Assembly: GCA_023426145.1 (NCBI GenBank)
Contig: JAFABG010000006.1
Span: 62,001 to 126,000 of the forward strand
Length of the DNA stretch: 64,000 nucleotides
Direction of reading: 5' to 3'
Source: Bacteroidota bacterium
GTDB lineage: Bacteria > Bacteroidota > Bacteroidia > Bacteroidales > Bacteroidaceae
The first letter of the stretch is position 1; each line of letters starts with the position of its first letter. This document shows positions 1-7,909 of the stretch, in pieces. Under the pieces are notes generated by a model that worked only from the letters and a program-made list of their open reading frames with translations, did no database searches and had not been told where the DNA came from. Position numbers and translations under genes: made by a program.

Positions 1-1461
1 TGTTGCTTTATCTTTAGCTGATACTTTCAAAATACCATTCGCATCGATATCAAATGTTACTTCGATCTGAGGTACACCTCTACGTGCTGGTGCAATTCCT
101 GATAAATTGAACTGACCGATAGATTTGTTTTGAGAAGCCATAGGACGTTCTCCTTGCAAAACATGAATTGTTACTTCACTCTGATTATCTGCAGCAGTTG
201 AGAAAACTTCGCTCTTACGCGCTGGAATAGTTGTATTGGCATCAATCAACTTGGTCATCACACCGCCCAATGTTTCAATACCCATTGACAGTGGAGTAAC
301 ATCCAATAGAACAACTCCTTTAATTTCGTCTGTTAAAACTGCACCTTGTACTGCGGCACCAATTGCTACTACTTCATCAGGATTTACACCTTTAGAAGGG
401 GATTTAGCAAAGAAATCTTCTACTAATTTCTGTACAGCAGGTATACGTGAAGAACCACCAACAAGAATAACTTCATCAATATCAGTATTGTTCAATCCTG
501 CATCTGACATCGCTTTTTTGCAAGGCTCAAGACAAGCTTGAATTAAATCGTGAGCTAGTGACTCAAATTTTGCACGACTTAGTGTTTTTACCAAATGTTT
601 AGGCACACCATTTACTGGCATTATATATGGTAAATTGATTTCAGTGCTAGTTGATGAAGAAAGTTCAATCTTAGCTTTTTCTGCTGCTTCTTTTAAACGT
701 TGCAGAGCCATTGGATCTTGTGTTAAGTCAGCACCTTCATCATTTTTAAATTCTTGTACTAACCAATTGATGATTACTTGGTCGAAATCATCTCCTCCTA
801 GGTGAGTATCACCATTAGTAGAAAGTACTTCAAATACTCCACCACCAAATTCAAGGATTGAAATATCAAATGTTCCACCACCAAGGTCGAATACGGCAAT
901 CTTCATGTCCTTATGAGCTTTATCCAAGCCATATGCAAGAGCAGCTGCAGTCGGTTCATTGACGATACGTTTTACTTCTAAGCCTGCAATTTGTCCTGCC
1001 TCTTTAGTAGCCTGACGTTGTGAGTCAGAAAAATATGCTGGAACAGTTATGACAGCTTCTGTAACTTCTTGTCCCAAGTAGTCTTCGGCTGTTTTCTTCA
1101 TTTTTTGAAGAATCATAGCTGAGATTTCTTGTGGAGTATATAAACGGCCGTCAATGTCAACACGTGGTGTGTTATTGTCACCTTTTACAACCTTATAAGG
1201 TACACGTCCAACTTCTTTTTGTACTTGTTCCCAATTTTCACCCATAAAACGTTTGATAGAAAATATCGTACGTGTTGGATTTGTAATTGCTTGGCGCTTT
1301 GCAGGATCACCGATTTTACGTTCACCACCATCAACAAAAGCAACTACAGAAGGGGTTGTTCTTTTGCCTTCGCTATTTGCAATAACTACAGGTTCGTTAC
1401 CTTCAAATACAGAAACACATGAGTTTGTTGTTCCTAAGTCAATACCAATAATTTTTCCCAT
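1..1461 (-). CDS. dnaK: Chaperone protein DnaK (Hsp70), 5' part only
   Basis: Cytoplasmic ATP-dependent chaperone that works with DnaJ and GrpE. The minus-strand frame opens with MGKIIGIDLGTTNSCVSVFE, the first phosphate-binding loop of the Hsp70 ATPase domain. It stays open to the window edge, giving about 487 codons of an expected 635-640. The last visible residues (FDIDANGILKVSAKDKAT) lie in the substrate-binding beta domain, so the C-terminal lid is outside the window. The ATG at 1461 is fixed by the invariant N-terminus. A sigma-54-like site lies upstream. No frameshift was seen in the part read. Identification is secure. Confidence 0.97.
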   Translation of the reverse strand, partial: MGKIIGIDLGTTNSCVSVFEGNEPVVIANSEGKRTTPSVVAFVDGGERKIGDPAKRQAITNPTRTIFSIKRFMGENWEQVQKEVGRVPYKVVKGDNNTPRVDIDGRLYTPQEISAMILQKMKKTAEDYLGQEVTEAVITVPAYFSDSQRQATKEAGQIAGLEVKRIVNEPTAAALAYGLDKAHKDMKIAVFDLGGGTFDISILEFGGGVFEVLSTNGDTHLGGDDFDQVIINWLVQEFKNDEGADLTQDPMALQRLKEAAEKAKIELSSSTSTEINLPYIMPVNGVPKHLVKTLSRAKFESLAHDLIQACLEPCKKAMSDAGLNNTDIDEVILVGGSSRIPAVQKLVEDFFAKSPSKGVNPDEVVAIGAAVQGAVLTDEIKGVVLLDVTPLSMGIETLGGVMTKLIDANTTIPARKSEVFSTAADNQSEVTIHVLQGERPMASQNKSIGQFNLSGIAPARRGVPQIEVTFDIDANGILKVSAKDKAT

Positions 1462-1551
1462 TATTATCTTTTTTATTTAATATTATTATTATTCAATTAG
1501 CTTCGTTCGCTTTTTCTTTTATTTAAAGTTTTAAACGAACACAAATCAATA

Positions 1552-1570
1552 GACAAACTATGTGCCAAAA
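1552..1570 (-). promoter_or_regulatory. Possible sigma-54-type promoter of dnaK
   Basis: Read on the minus strand the site is TTGGCACATAGTTTGT. It matches the sigma-54 pattern TGGCAC-N5-TTGCW except that GC at -12 is GT. A TTTTGGCA repeat lies about 40 bp further upstream. The leader to dnaK would be about 80 nt. No good TAnnTTTG box was found closer to the gene. Known: Bacteroides genomes encode RpoN. That it drives dnaK here is inference. Confidence 0.35.
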
Positions 1571-1825
1571 TGAGACATAATAAATGGATGACATTCTTTT
1601 CTGCCAAAACGACAGTGTGACTTTATGCGGATGCAGTCATAATTGAATCGTTTCTTAGAATTTCCTCTATCATATGCAAAGGGGATTTATTTTAAAGCAT
1701 TTCTAATTAGAGGCTGATTTTGAATCTTGTTTAAGTGCAAGTATAGTATAGATTATGAGTTTAAAGGTATATAATGTTTCAAATAAAAATGGATAACAAT
1801 GCAATGATTTTCTGAAATAATCACG

Positions 1826-1833
1826 TATATTTG
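1826..1833 (+). promoter_or_regulatory. -7 box upstream of the saccharopine dehydrogenase-family gene
   Basis: TATATTTG matches the Bacteroides -7 consensus TAnnTTTG, 57 bp before the ATG at 1891. The expected -33 TTTG is not evident at 19-21 bp, so the call rests on one box. Confidence 0.45.
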
Positions 1834-1890
1834 CCAAGCTAACAATTCTAAAATCTTAATTTTTAGTTTATAATTCATTATTTAAAAGAA

Positions 1891-3084
1891 ATGGGTAGAG
1901 TTCTTATTATTGGTGCGGGCGGTGTTAGTACTGTTGTTGCACACAAAGTAGCACAAAATGCTGATGTATTTACGGATATTATGATTGCCAGCCGCACAAA
2001 AGAGAAATGTGATAACATTGTTAAGGCTATAGGTAATCCTAATATAAAGACTGCTAAAGTGGATGCAGATAATGTTGATGAACTAGTAGCTTTGTTTAGT
2101 GACTTTAAGCCGGAAATGGTGATTAATGTTGCTCTTCCGTATCAAGATCTCACAATCATGGAAGCTTGTTTGAAAGTGGGAGTGAATTATTTGGATACGG
2201 CTAACTATGAACCTAAAGATGAGGCTCATTTCGAATATAGTTGGCAATGGGCTTATCATGAGCGTTTTAAAGAGGCGGGTCTTACAGCTATTCTTGGTTG
2301 TGGATTTGATCCGGGTGTTAGTGGTATATATACAGCTTATGCAGCTAAACATTATTTTGATGAAATTCAATTCTTAGATATCGTAGATTGTAATGCTGGG
2401 AATCATCATAAAGCTTTTGCTACTAATTTTAATCCTGAGATTAATATTAGAGAAATAACTCAGAATGGACGTTATTTTGAAAATGGTAAATGGGTAACTA
2501 CTGGACCTTTGGAAATTCATAAGGATTTGACTTATCCCAATATTGGCCCACGTGATTCATATCTTTTATATCATGAAGAATTGGAATCTTTAGTTAAGCA
2601 TTTTCCTACAATTAAACGTGCTCGTTTTTGGATGACTTTTGGACAAGAGTACTTGACTCATTTACGTGTTATTCAAAATATTGGTATGGCTCGTATTGAT
2701 GAGGTTGATTATAACGGAACTAAAATTGTTCCATTACAATTCTTAAAGGCAGTACTTCCTAATCCCCAAGACTTAGGCGAAAACTATGAAGGTGAAACTT
2801 CTATTGGTTGTCGGATCCGTGGAATTAAGGATGGGAAAGAGCGTACCTATTATGTATACAACAATTGTAGCCATCAAGAGGCTTATAAAGAAACAGGTAT
2901 GCAGGGAGTAAGTTATACCACAGGTGTTCCAGCTATGATTGGAGCCATGATGTTCTTCAAAGGTGAATGGAATCGCCCCGGAGTGAATAATGTTGAGGAA
3001 TTTTATCCTGATCCATTTATGGAACAACTTAATAAGCAAGGTTTACCTTGGTTTGAGGTTTTTGATAAAGATCTTGAGCTGTAA
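1891..3084 (+). CDS. Saccharopine dehydrogenase family protein, probable carboxynorspermidine dehydrogenase
   Basis: 397 aa cytoplasmic NAD(P)-dependent enzyme. The N-terminus MGRVLIIGAGGVSTVVAHKV is a Rossmann dinucleotide-binding motif (GAGGVST), followed by SRTKEKC, typical of saccharopine-dehydrogenase-like enzymes. Length and the motif ILGCGFDPGVSGIYTAYAAKH near residue 135 fit carboxynorspermidine (carboxyspermidine) dehydrogenase. That enzyme condenses aspartate semialdehyde with a diamine in the alternative polyamine route used by many Bacteroidetes. The partner decarboxylase is not in the window. bcp and recA follow on the same strand, but the 59 bp gap leaves co-transcription uncertain. 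True lysine-pathway saccharopine dehydrogenase is the less likely alternative. Confidence 0.85.
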   Translation: MGRVLIIGAGGVSTVVAHKVAQNADVFTDIMIASRTKEKCDNIVKAIGNPNIKTAKVDADNVDELVALFSDFKPEMVINVALPYQDLTIMEACLKVGVNYLDTANYEPKDEAHFEYSWQWAYHERFKEAGLTAILGCGFDPGVSGIYTAYAAKHYFDEIQFLDIVDCNAGNHHKAFATNFNPEINIREITQNGRYFENGKWVTTGPLEIHKDLTYPNIGPRDSYLLYHEELESLVKHFPTIKRARFWMTFGQEYLTHLRVIQNIGMARIDEVDYNGTKIVPLQFLKAVLPNPQDLGENYEGETSIGCRIRGIKDGKERTYYVYNNCSHQEAYKETGMQGVSYTTGVPAMIGAMMFFKGEWNRPGVNNVEEFYPDPFMEQLNKQGLPWFEVFDKDLEL

Positions 3085-3143
3085 ATGAAGTTATTGTTGT
3101 GAGAGTAGCTTGAAATGTTGTTTTTATCATTAAACTTAAAAAT

Positions 3144-3611
3144 ATGAATATAGGAGATAAAGCACCTGAATTTTTAGGAATCAATGAAAAAGGTCAAGAA
3201 GTTTTATTGAGTGCTTACCAAGGGAAAAAAATAGTGTTATATTTTTATCCTAAAGATAACACTTCAGGGTGCACTGCTCAGGCTTGTGATTTGCGTGACC
3301 ACTATACCGAACTAAGTAGTGCTGGTTATGAGGTGATTGGTGTTAGTGTAGATGATGAGAAATCTCATCAGAAATTTATTCAAAAGAATGAACTACCTTT
3401 TACTTTGATTGCAGATACAGATAAAAAATTAGTAGAAGAATTTGGAGTGTGGGGTGAGAAGAAGTTATATGGGCGTGCTTATATGGGTACTCTCCGGACT
3501 ACATTTCTAATTAATGAAGAAGGAATTATTGAACGTATAATTTCTCCAAAAGAGGTTAAGACAAAAGAGCATGCTGCTCAGATTTTAAATCAATCCATCG
3601 GGGTTAAATAA
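3144..3611 (+). CDS. bcp: Thioredoxin-dependent thiol peroxidase, BCP/PrxQ type
   Basis: 155 aa peroxiredoxin that reduces hydrogen peroxide and alkyl hydroperoxides using thioredoxin. The motif FYPKDNTSGCTAQACDLRD carries the peroxidatic Cys43 and, five residues on, the resolving Cys48 of the atypical two-Cys BCP class. Thr40 and a downstream Arg of the active site are also present. Length is normal for the family. It ends 6 bp before recA, so the two are very probably co-transcribed, which pairs peroxide removal with DNA repair. No signal peptide, so cytoplasmic. Confidence 0.95.
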   Translation: MNIGDKAPEFLGINEKGQEVLLSAYQGKKIVLYFYPKDNTSGCTAQACDLRDHYTELSSAGYEVIGVSVDDEKSHQKFIQKNELPFTLIADTDKKLVEEFGVWGEKKLYGRAYMGTLRTTFLINEEGIIERIISPKEVKTKEHAAQILNQSIGVK

Positions 3612-3617
3612 TATAGT

Positions 3618-4652
3618 ATGGCAAAAAAAGATGAATTAAATTTTGATCCAGATAATAAAATGGCATCAAGTGAAAAACTAAAAGCTTTACAGGCTGCCAT
3701 GGAAAAGATAGAAAAAAGCTTTGGCAAAGGTTCTATCATGAAAATGGGGGATAGCAGTGTTGAACAGGTGGAGGTGATTCCTACTGGATCTATAGCTTTA
3801 AATGTAGCATTGGGTGTGGGTGGATATCCTCGTGGTAGAATAATTGAAATCTATGGTCCTGAATCTTCAGGTAAAACAACATTGGCCATTCATGCCATAG
3901 CTGAGGCGCAAAAAGCAGGTGGTATTGCTGCTTTTATAGACGCTGAACATGCTTTCGACCGTTTTTATGCTTCGAAACTTGGTGTGAATATAGATGATTT
4001 GTTTATTTCTCAACCTGATAATGGTGAACAAGCATTGGAAATTGCTGAACAATTGATACGTTCTTCAGCAATTGATATTATTGTAATTGACTCTGTTGCT
4101 GCTTTAACTCCTAAAGCTGAGATAGAGGGAGATATGGGTGATAACAAGGTTGGTCTTCAAGCTCGTTTAATGTCTCAGGCATTACGTAAACTGACATCTG
4201 CGGTAAGTAAGACACGGACAACTTGTATTTTTATTAATCAGCTTCGTGAGAAGATCGGTGTGATGTTTGGTAGTCCAGAAACAACTACGGGTGGTAATGC
4301 GTTGAAGTTCTATGCTTCGGTTCGTTTGGATATCCGAGGTGGTCAGGCTATCAAAGATGGTGAAGAGGTACTTGGAAAATTGACTAAAGTCAAGGTTGTT
4401 AAAAACAAAGTCGCTCCTCCGTTCCGCAGGGCAGAATTTGATATTATGTTTGGTGAAGGTATTTCACATTCAGGTGAAATTATTGATTTAGGTGCTGAAT
4501 TGGGCGTAATTAAGAAAAGTGGTTCTTGGTATAGCTACAACGATACAAAACTTGGTCAAGGACGTGATGCTGCTAAAGTATGTGTCGCTGATAATCCGGA
4601 ATTGGCAGAAGAGTTGGAAGGCTTGATTTTTGAAGAACTGAAGAAAAAATAG
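3618..4652 (+). CDS. recA: Recombinase RecA
   Basis: 344 aa DNA-dependent ATPase for homologous recombination and SOS activation. Walker A is GPESSGKTT near residue 79. The Walker B-type segment is IDIIVIDSVAALTPKAEIEGD, with the loop L1 region following. The L2/DNA-contact region includes INQLREKIGVMFGSPETTTGG. The C-terminal domain is short and ends acidic-then-lysine-rich (LEGLIFEELKKK). The extended N-terminus (about 20 residues before the core helix) is common in Bacteroides. The gene is last of the bcp-recA unit and is closed by a strong terminator. Confidence 0.98.
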   Translation: MAKKDELNFDPDNKMASSEKLKALQAAMEKIEKSFGKGSIMKMGDSSVEQVEVIPTGSIALNVALGVGGYPRGRIIEIYGPESSGKTTLAIHAIAEAQKAGGIAAFIDAEHAFDRFYASKLGVNIDDLFISQPDNGEQALEIAEQLIRSSAIDIIVIDSVAALTPKAEIEGDMGDNKVGLQARLMSQALRKLTSAVSKTRTTCIFINQLREKIGVMFGSPETTTGGNALKFYASVRLDIRGGQAIKDGEEVLGKLTKVKVVKNKVAPPFRRAEFDIMFGEGISHSGEIIDLGAELGVIKKSGSWYSYNDTKLGQGRDAAKVCVADNPELAEELEGLIFEELKKK

Positions 4653-4710
4653 GCGAGTGACACTACTTTCACATTTGTGAAATTTGCAATCTTGTGTAGA
4701 TAAGAAACTT

Positions 4711-4743
4711 CAGGACTCAAGGATAAAACTTGAGTCCTGTTTT
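4711..4743 (+). terminator. Rho-independent terminator after recA (possibly bidirectional)
   Basis: A perfect 11-bp stem, CAGGACTCAAG / CTTGAGTCCTG, with a 7-nt loop and TTTT at the exit. It lies between convergent recA and the minus-strand NTPase gene, so it may serve both. Confidence 0.9.
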
Positions 4744-4759
4744 CTTATATCGTTATAAA

Positions 4760-5290
4760 TTAATTAGAGTCTGTATCCAATAGTAAATCTGTCAAAGCTA
4801 CTTTTATTTGATTTATTCGTTGAGATATGTCTCCATTAACTTTAATGGTTTTTATATCCAACGTTTCAATTAAGTCATATATAATTTCATTAACCTCAAA
4901 GCGAAGATCGGGTAATTCAGAACAAACGATTCTATCGGGTTCTTCAATTGGAACGAATATTAAAAGATCAAGATCAGATTGCATATTTTCAATTTTACGA
5001 TAAAATATACTTATCTCTTGTAATGCTCCACTTGCTTGAATATACGCGAATAAATCGATTGGGCAACGGTCGAAAATGGCATTTTCTCCGCTTTCAAGTA
5101 TTTGTTTGGCTGAATAGTCGAATTGTTCAATATAATCATCAACTGTCGGTACTGCTGAGAATATGAAACCCTGGTCTTCTAATTGATAATAGGGCTCAGA
5201 ATAGAACTCATAGTCGGGAAGTTGCTGTTGTAATTCCTCTACTATGGTTGTTTTTCCTACGCAATGTGTTCCTATTACTCCTATTCTCAT
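4760..5290 (-). CDS. AAA_28-like P-loop ATPase/kinase of unknown role
   Basis: 176 aa soluble protein. The P-loop GTHCVGKTT occupies residues 7-15. A later FDRCPIDLFAYIQASG resembles the Walker-B/DRx region of nucleoside or NadR-type kinases, and the fold resembles the AAA_28 family. The specific substrate cannot be read from the sequence. It is transcribed towards recA and away from the next genes, with no operon partner visible. A small-molecule (nucleotide or cofactor) kinase is the best guess; NTPase is the safe call. Confidence 0.75.
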   Translation of the reverse strand: MRIGVIGTHCVGKTTIVEELQQQLPDYEFYSEPYYQLEDQGFIFSAVPTVDDYIEQFDYSAKQILESGENAIFDRCPIDLFAYIQASGALQEISIFYRKIENMQSDLDLLIFVPIEEPDRIVCSELPDLRFEVNEIIYDLIETLDIKTIKVNGDISQRINQIKVALTDLLLDTDSN

Positions 5291-5422
5291 TTTTTATGTT
5301 TGATTATTCTCTAGTTCTTATTCTTTCGTTTACGAAAATAAACAAATTACTTAAAGTGGACAACAGTCAAAGATATCCCTTCCATTTATTGTTGTATTTT
5401 ACTCATAGTTATTGGGCTAATA

Positions 5423-6415
5423 TTAATTCAAAACTTTCTCAAGTGTATTAATTAAGTCATTACCCGTCAATCCAACAGCTATAATAATCCCATTAGGATC
5501 AAGTAAATAGCTTGTAGGAATCCAGCGAATAGCATAATCTCTAGCCACTTCAGATTGCCAGCCATTTAGGTCGGAGACATGTGTCCATGTGAGATTATCT
5601 TTCTCAATAGCAGCTATCCAAGGTTCACGTTTACGATCGAGTGATACACCTAATATCGCGAAGTTTTTAGTTTTAAATTGTTCATAGGCGGATACTATAT
5701 TCGGATTCTCTTTTCTGCAGTCAGGACACCACGAAGCCCAAAAATCGACTAATACATATTTTCCTCTGAATGAAGATAAACTGATAGGGTTGTTATCTAA
5801 ATTAGGCAATATAAAATCTGGTGCTACAGAGCCTACTTTCAACTTTTCTAGCTTAGCTATTAGTGAGTCTATTTGATTAATATAGAATGAACCATTTAAA
5901 GTCTTATCAAATTCTGTACGTAGCGTTTGAATTTCATTTAAATTCAAGCGCCAAGCAAAATTGCGTATAAGAAAGTAGGCACCTACGGGTGAAGAAGGGT
6001 GGGCGCGTACCAAGCTGTCAAGTTTATAATGATCTTGGCTAACTAGTGGAGCATTTTGTACATAGATATCGTTTGCCGATGAACCACTTACGTCAATCTT
6101 TTTTACATTCTCGTCAAGTTGTAGATCTATTTTGCTATTCTCTAGAAAAAAAAGCAGGGGTTGCTTACTGTCTTTATCAGTAGTTATTCCGTATAGTAGT
6201 GGTTCAGAAACGCTTCCTTTAAAAATGAATTGTCCATTAGAAACAAGAGCGGAATCTGTATCTATAAAATTTTTATCTTCGTATTTTTTTAAATAGACTA
6301 CTCCCTGTTCCACACCAGCTATTTTCCCTTGAATGAAGTATTCGTTAGTTTTCTCCGTACAGGAACTTGCTAGTATAAGGCCTACAGTTACTCCAATAAT
6401 ATTTTTCAGTTTCAT
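5423..6415 (-). CDS. TlpA-like thioredoxin-fold lipoprotein with N-terminal DUF4369-like domain
   Basis: 330 aa. Signal peptide with lipobox LASSC (Cys19) predicts a periplasm-facing lipoprotein. Residues about 25-190 resemble the DUF4369 beta domain common in Bacteroidetes. Residues about 195-330 are a thioredoxin/TlpA domain with active site WASWCPDCRKE and a cis-Pro region (WIPTSYLLDPNG). The CxxC motif implies disulfide reduction or heme/thiol exchange in the periplasm. It is the third gene of a SusC-SusD operon (19 bp after SusD), as often seen in Bacteroidetes loci for peptides or thiol-bearing ligands. The substrate is not evident. Confidence 0.85.
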   Translation of the reverse strand: MKLKNIIGVTVGLILASSCTEKTNEYFIQGKIAGVEQGVVYLKKYEDKNFIDTDSALVSNGQFIFKGSVSEPLLYGITTDKDSKQPLLFFLENSKIDLQLDENVKKIDVSGSSANDIYVQNAPLVSQDHYKLDSLVRAHPSSPVGAYFLIRNFAWRLNLNEIQTLRTEFDKTLNGSFYINQIDSLIAKLEKLKVGSVAPDFILPNLDNNPISLSSFRGKYVLVDFWASWCPDCRKENPNIVSAYEQFKTKNFAILGVSLDRKREPWIAAIEKDNLTWTHVSDLNGWQSEVARDYAIRWIPTSYLLDPNGIIIAVGLTGNDLINTLEKVLN

Positions 6416-6434
6416 AATTACTTCTATTTTTTAT

Positions 6435-7883
6435 TTATCGTCTTTTGTCATTAACATCGAACCACAAACGAGTCGTTAGTTCATCTGCTCCTTGATGGCC
6501 CACAGCCGCTTTATATTGACTGCCATTAAGCGATTGCTCCGTTACAGGATAGAAAAAACGTCGAGGAAGTACGTTTGGTTGCAGCACCGAACTTGGTCCA
6601 GGTACGAGTTGAGGATATCCTAATCTACGCCAGTCAGCGAAAGCATCAGGACCTTGTCCATAGTATGCTACCCATTTCTGCCAACCTATAGATTCATACC
6701 AACGTGAGGCATCGAACCGAACACTTTCTTGATTCAAGTACAAATCTATTGCTGAAGAATTTGTAATACCAAACTGTCTCAGCGAAACAGTGACTGCTTC
6801 TTGGTAAAGAAGTTCCGCATCTGCTGATATCCATCCTCGTGCTGCAGACTCTGCAAAGATAAATAATATTTCGGCATAGGAGTAAAATATAGCTGGTGAA
6901 CTATCTTCTAAGAAGAGACTTCCAGGGCGTGATACTTTATAAAAGCCTTGGTTATTGGCAGCATCAGCAGAAAGACCATTTGCAGCTCCAACATAAGTAG
7001 TAACACTTTGATCTTTTGGCAGCTCAGCAATTACTGATAGTCTAGGATCATTCCATTCTTTAAGTTTGTCAATCAATGTTTTTGATACACGTTGATCTTC
7101 TCTAGAGTTGAAGGCAGAGGCCCAAGGATTCCATTGAGGGGATGTCGAGAATGCAAAACGAGCAATTGCTTCATTGCTGTTTATCACTCTGTCTCTATCA
7201 TTCCATAGAGAACTAATGACTTGGCGCGCAGTCGTTTCATCCCGGTCTGCCAATTCGAGGGCAATTCGAAGGCGTAAAGACTGCGCTAATTGCTTCCATT
7301 TAGAAATATCATTTTCATAAATCAAGTCACCTTCTACAGTACCGCCATTAGCAGAGAGATGTTGGTCTGCTGCATCTAGTTCATTTAATAGTCCTCGAAG
7401 AACGGTTTCTTGTGAATCATAAACTGGAGTTACACTTTTGCCATACTCTGTATAAGGTATATCACCATATAAATTAGTAAGTAAAAGGAAAGTCCATGAA
7501 CGCCATATGGTAGCTATACCTCTGTAGTTATCATTCCCCAGATCAGAGTCGATGATTGCGTTTAGATTAGCGATAATAGTGGCATAGCCAGTGTCCCATG
7601 TTGTGGTGAAGGAACTATTATCTACATTATAGCAATCTGGTTCGGTATACTGGATTTTCGCCCAATGCTGTACCCATAATAGTGTAGAATTGTAGTTAGT
7701 ACTACTTCCCCAGTACAAGTTCGCTGCATGATATTGTGCTGCAGAGAGCAGATAAGCTGGCTGTGGATGTTCAGTTGCATTGGGATTGTGGTTGATGTCA
7801 GTCAACTCGCCATCGCACGAAGTAAAGGAAATAGTTACTAGCTGAGCTAGTATTATATATAGGAAGTATATATTCTTTTTCAT
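6435..7883 (-). CDS. SusD/RagB family outer-membrane lipoprotein
   Basis: 482 aa surface lipoprotein that caps the SusC channel and captures ligand. The N-terminus has a long hydrophobic segment ending in TSC (lipid Cys about residue 22). DINHNPNATEHPQPAYLLSAA is typical of the SusD_2 subgroup often linked to non-glycan (peptide-like) substrates. TPR-type helices follow (WRSWTFLLLTNLYGDIPYTE). The C-terminus keeps the usual DWRRLGYPQLVPGP and RRFFYP segments. It lies between SusC (26 bp upstream) and the TlpA-like gene, clearly one transcription unit. The ligand is unknown. Confidence 0.92.
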   Translation of the reverse strand: MKKNIYFLYIILAQLVTISFTSCDGELTDINHNPNATEHPQPAYLLSAAQYHAANLYWGSSTNYNSTLLWVQHWAKIQYTEPDCYNVDNSSFTTTWDTGYATIIANLNAIIDSDLGNDNYRGIATIWRSWTFLLLTNLYGDIPYTEYGKSVTPVYDSQETVLRGLLNELDAADQHLSANGGTVEGDLIYENDISKWKQLAQSLRLRIALELADRDETTARQVISSLWNDRDRVINSNEAIARFAFSTSPQWNPWASAFNSREDQRVSKTLIDKLKEWNDPRLSVIAELPKDQSVTTYVGAANGLSADAANNQGFYKVSRPGSLFLEDSSPAIFYSYAEILFIFAESAARGWISADAELLYQEAVTVSLRQFGITNSSAIDLYLNQESVRFDASRWYESIGWQKWVAYYGQGPDAFADWRRLGYPQLVPGPSSVLQPNVLPRRFFYPVTEQSLNGSQYKAAVGHQGADELTTRLWFDVNDKRR

Positions 7884-7909
7884 CTTGTTTTAGTTTTTAA
7901 AATTCATAT

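Larger units (their letters stand above)
1462..1890. other. Divergent intergenic region dnaK / dehydrogenase
   Basis: 429 bp without a credible gene. It holds the sigma-54-like dnaK site (1552-1570) and the -7 box of the plus-strand gene (TATATTTG at 1826-1833, no clear -33). The middle is AT-rich with no convincing hairpin. Confidence 0.6.
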
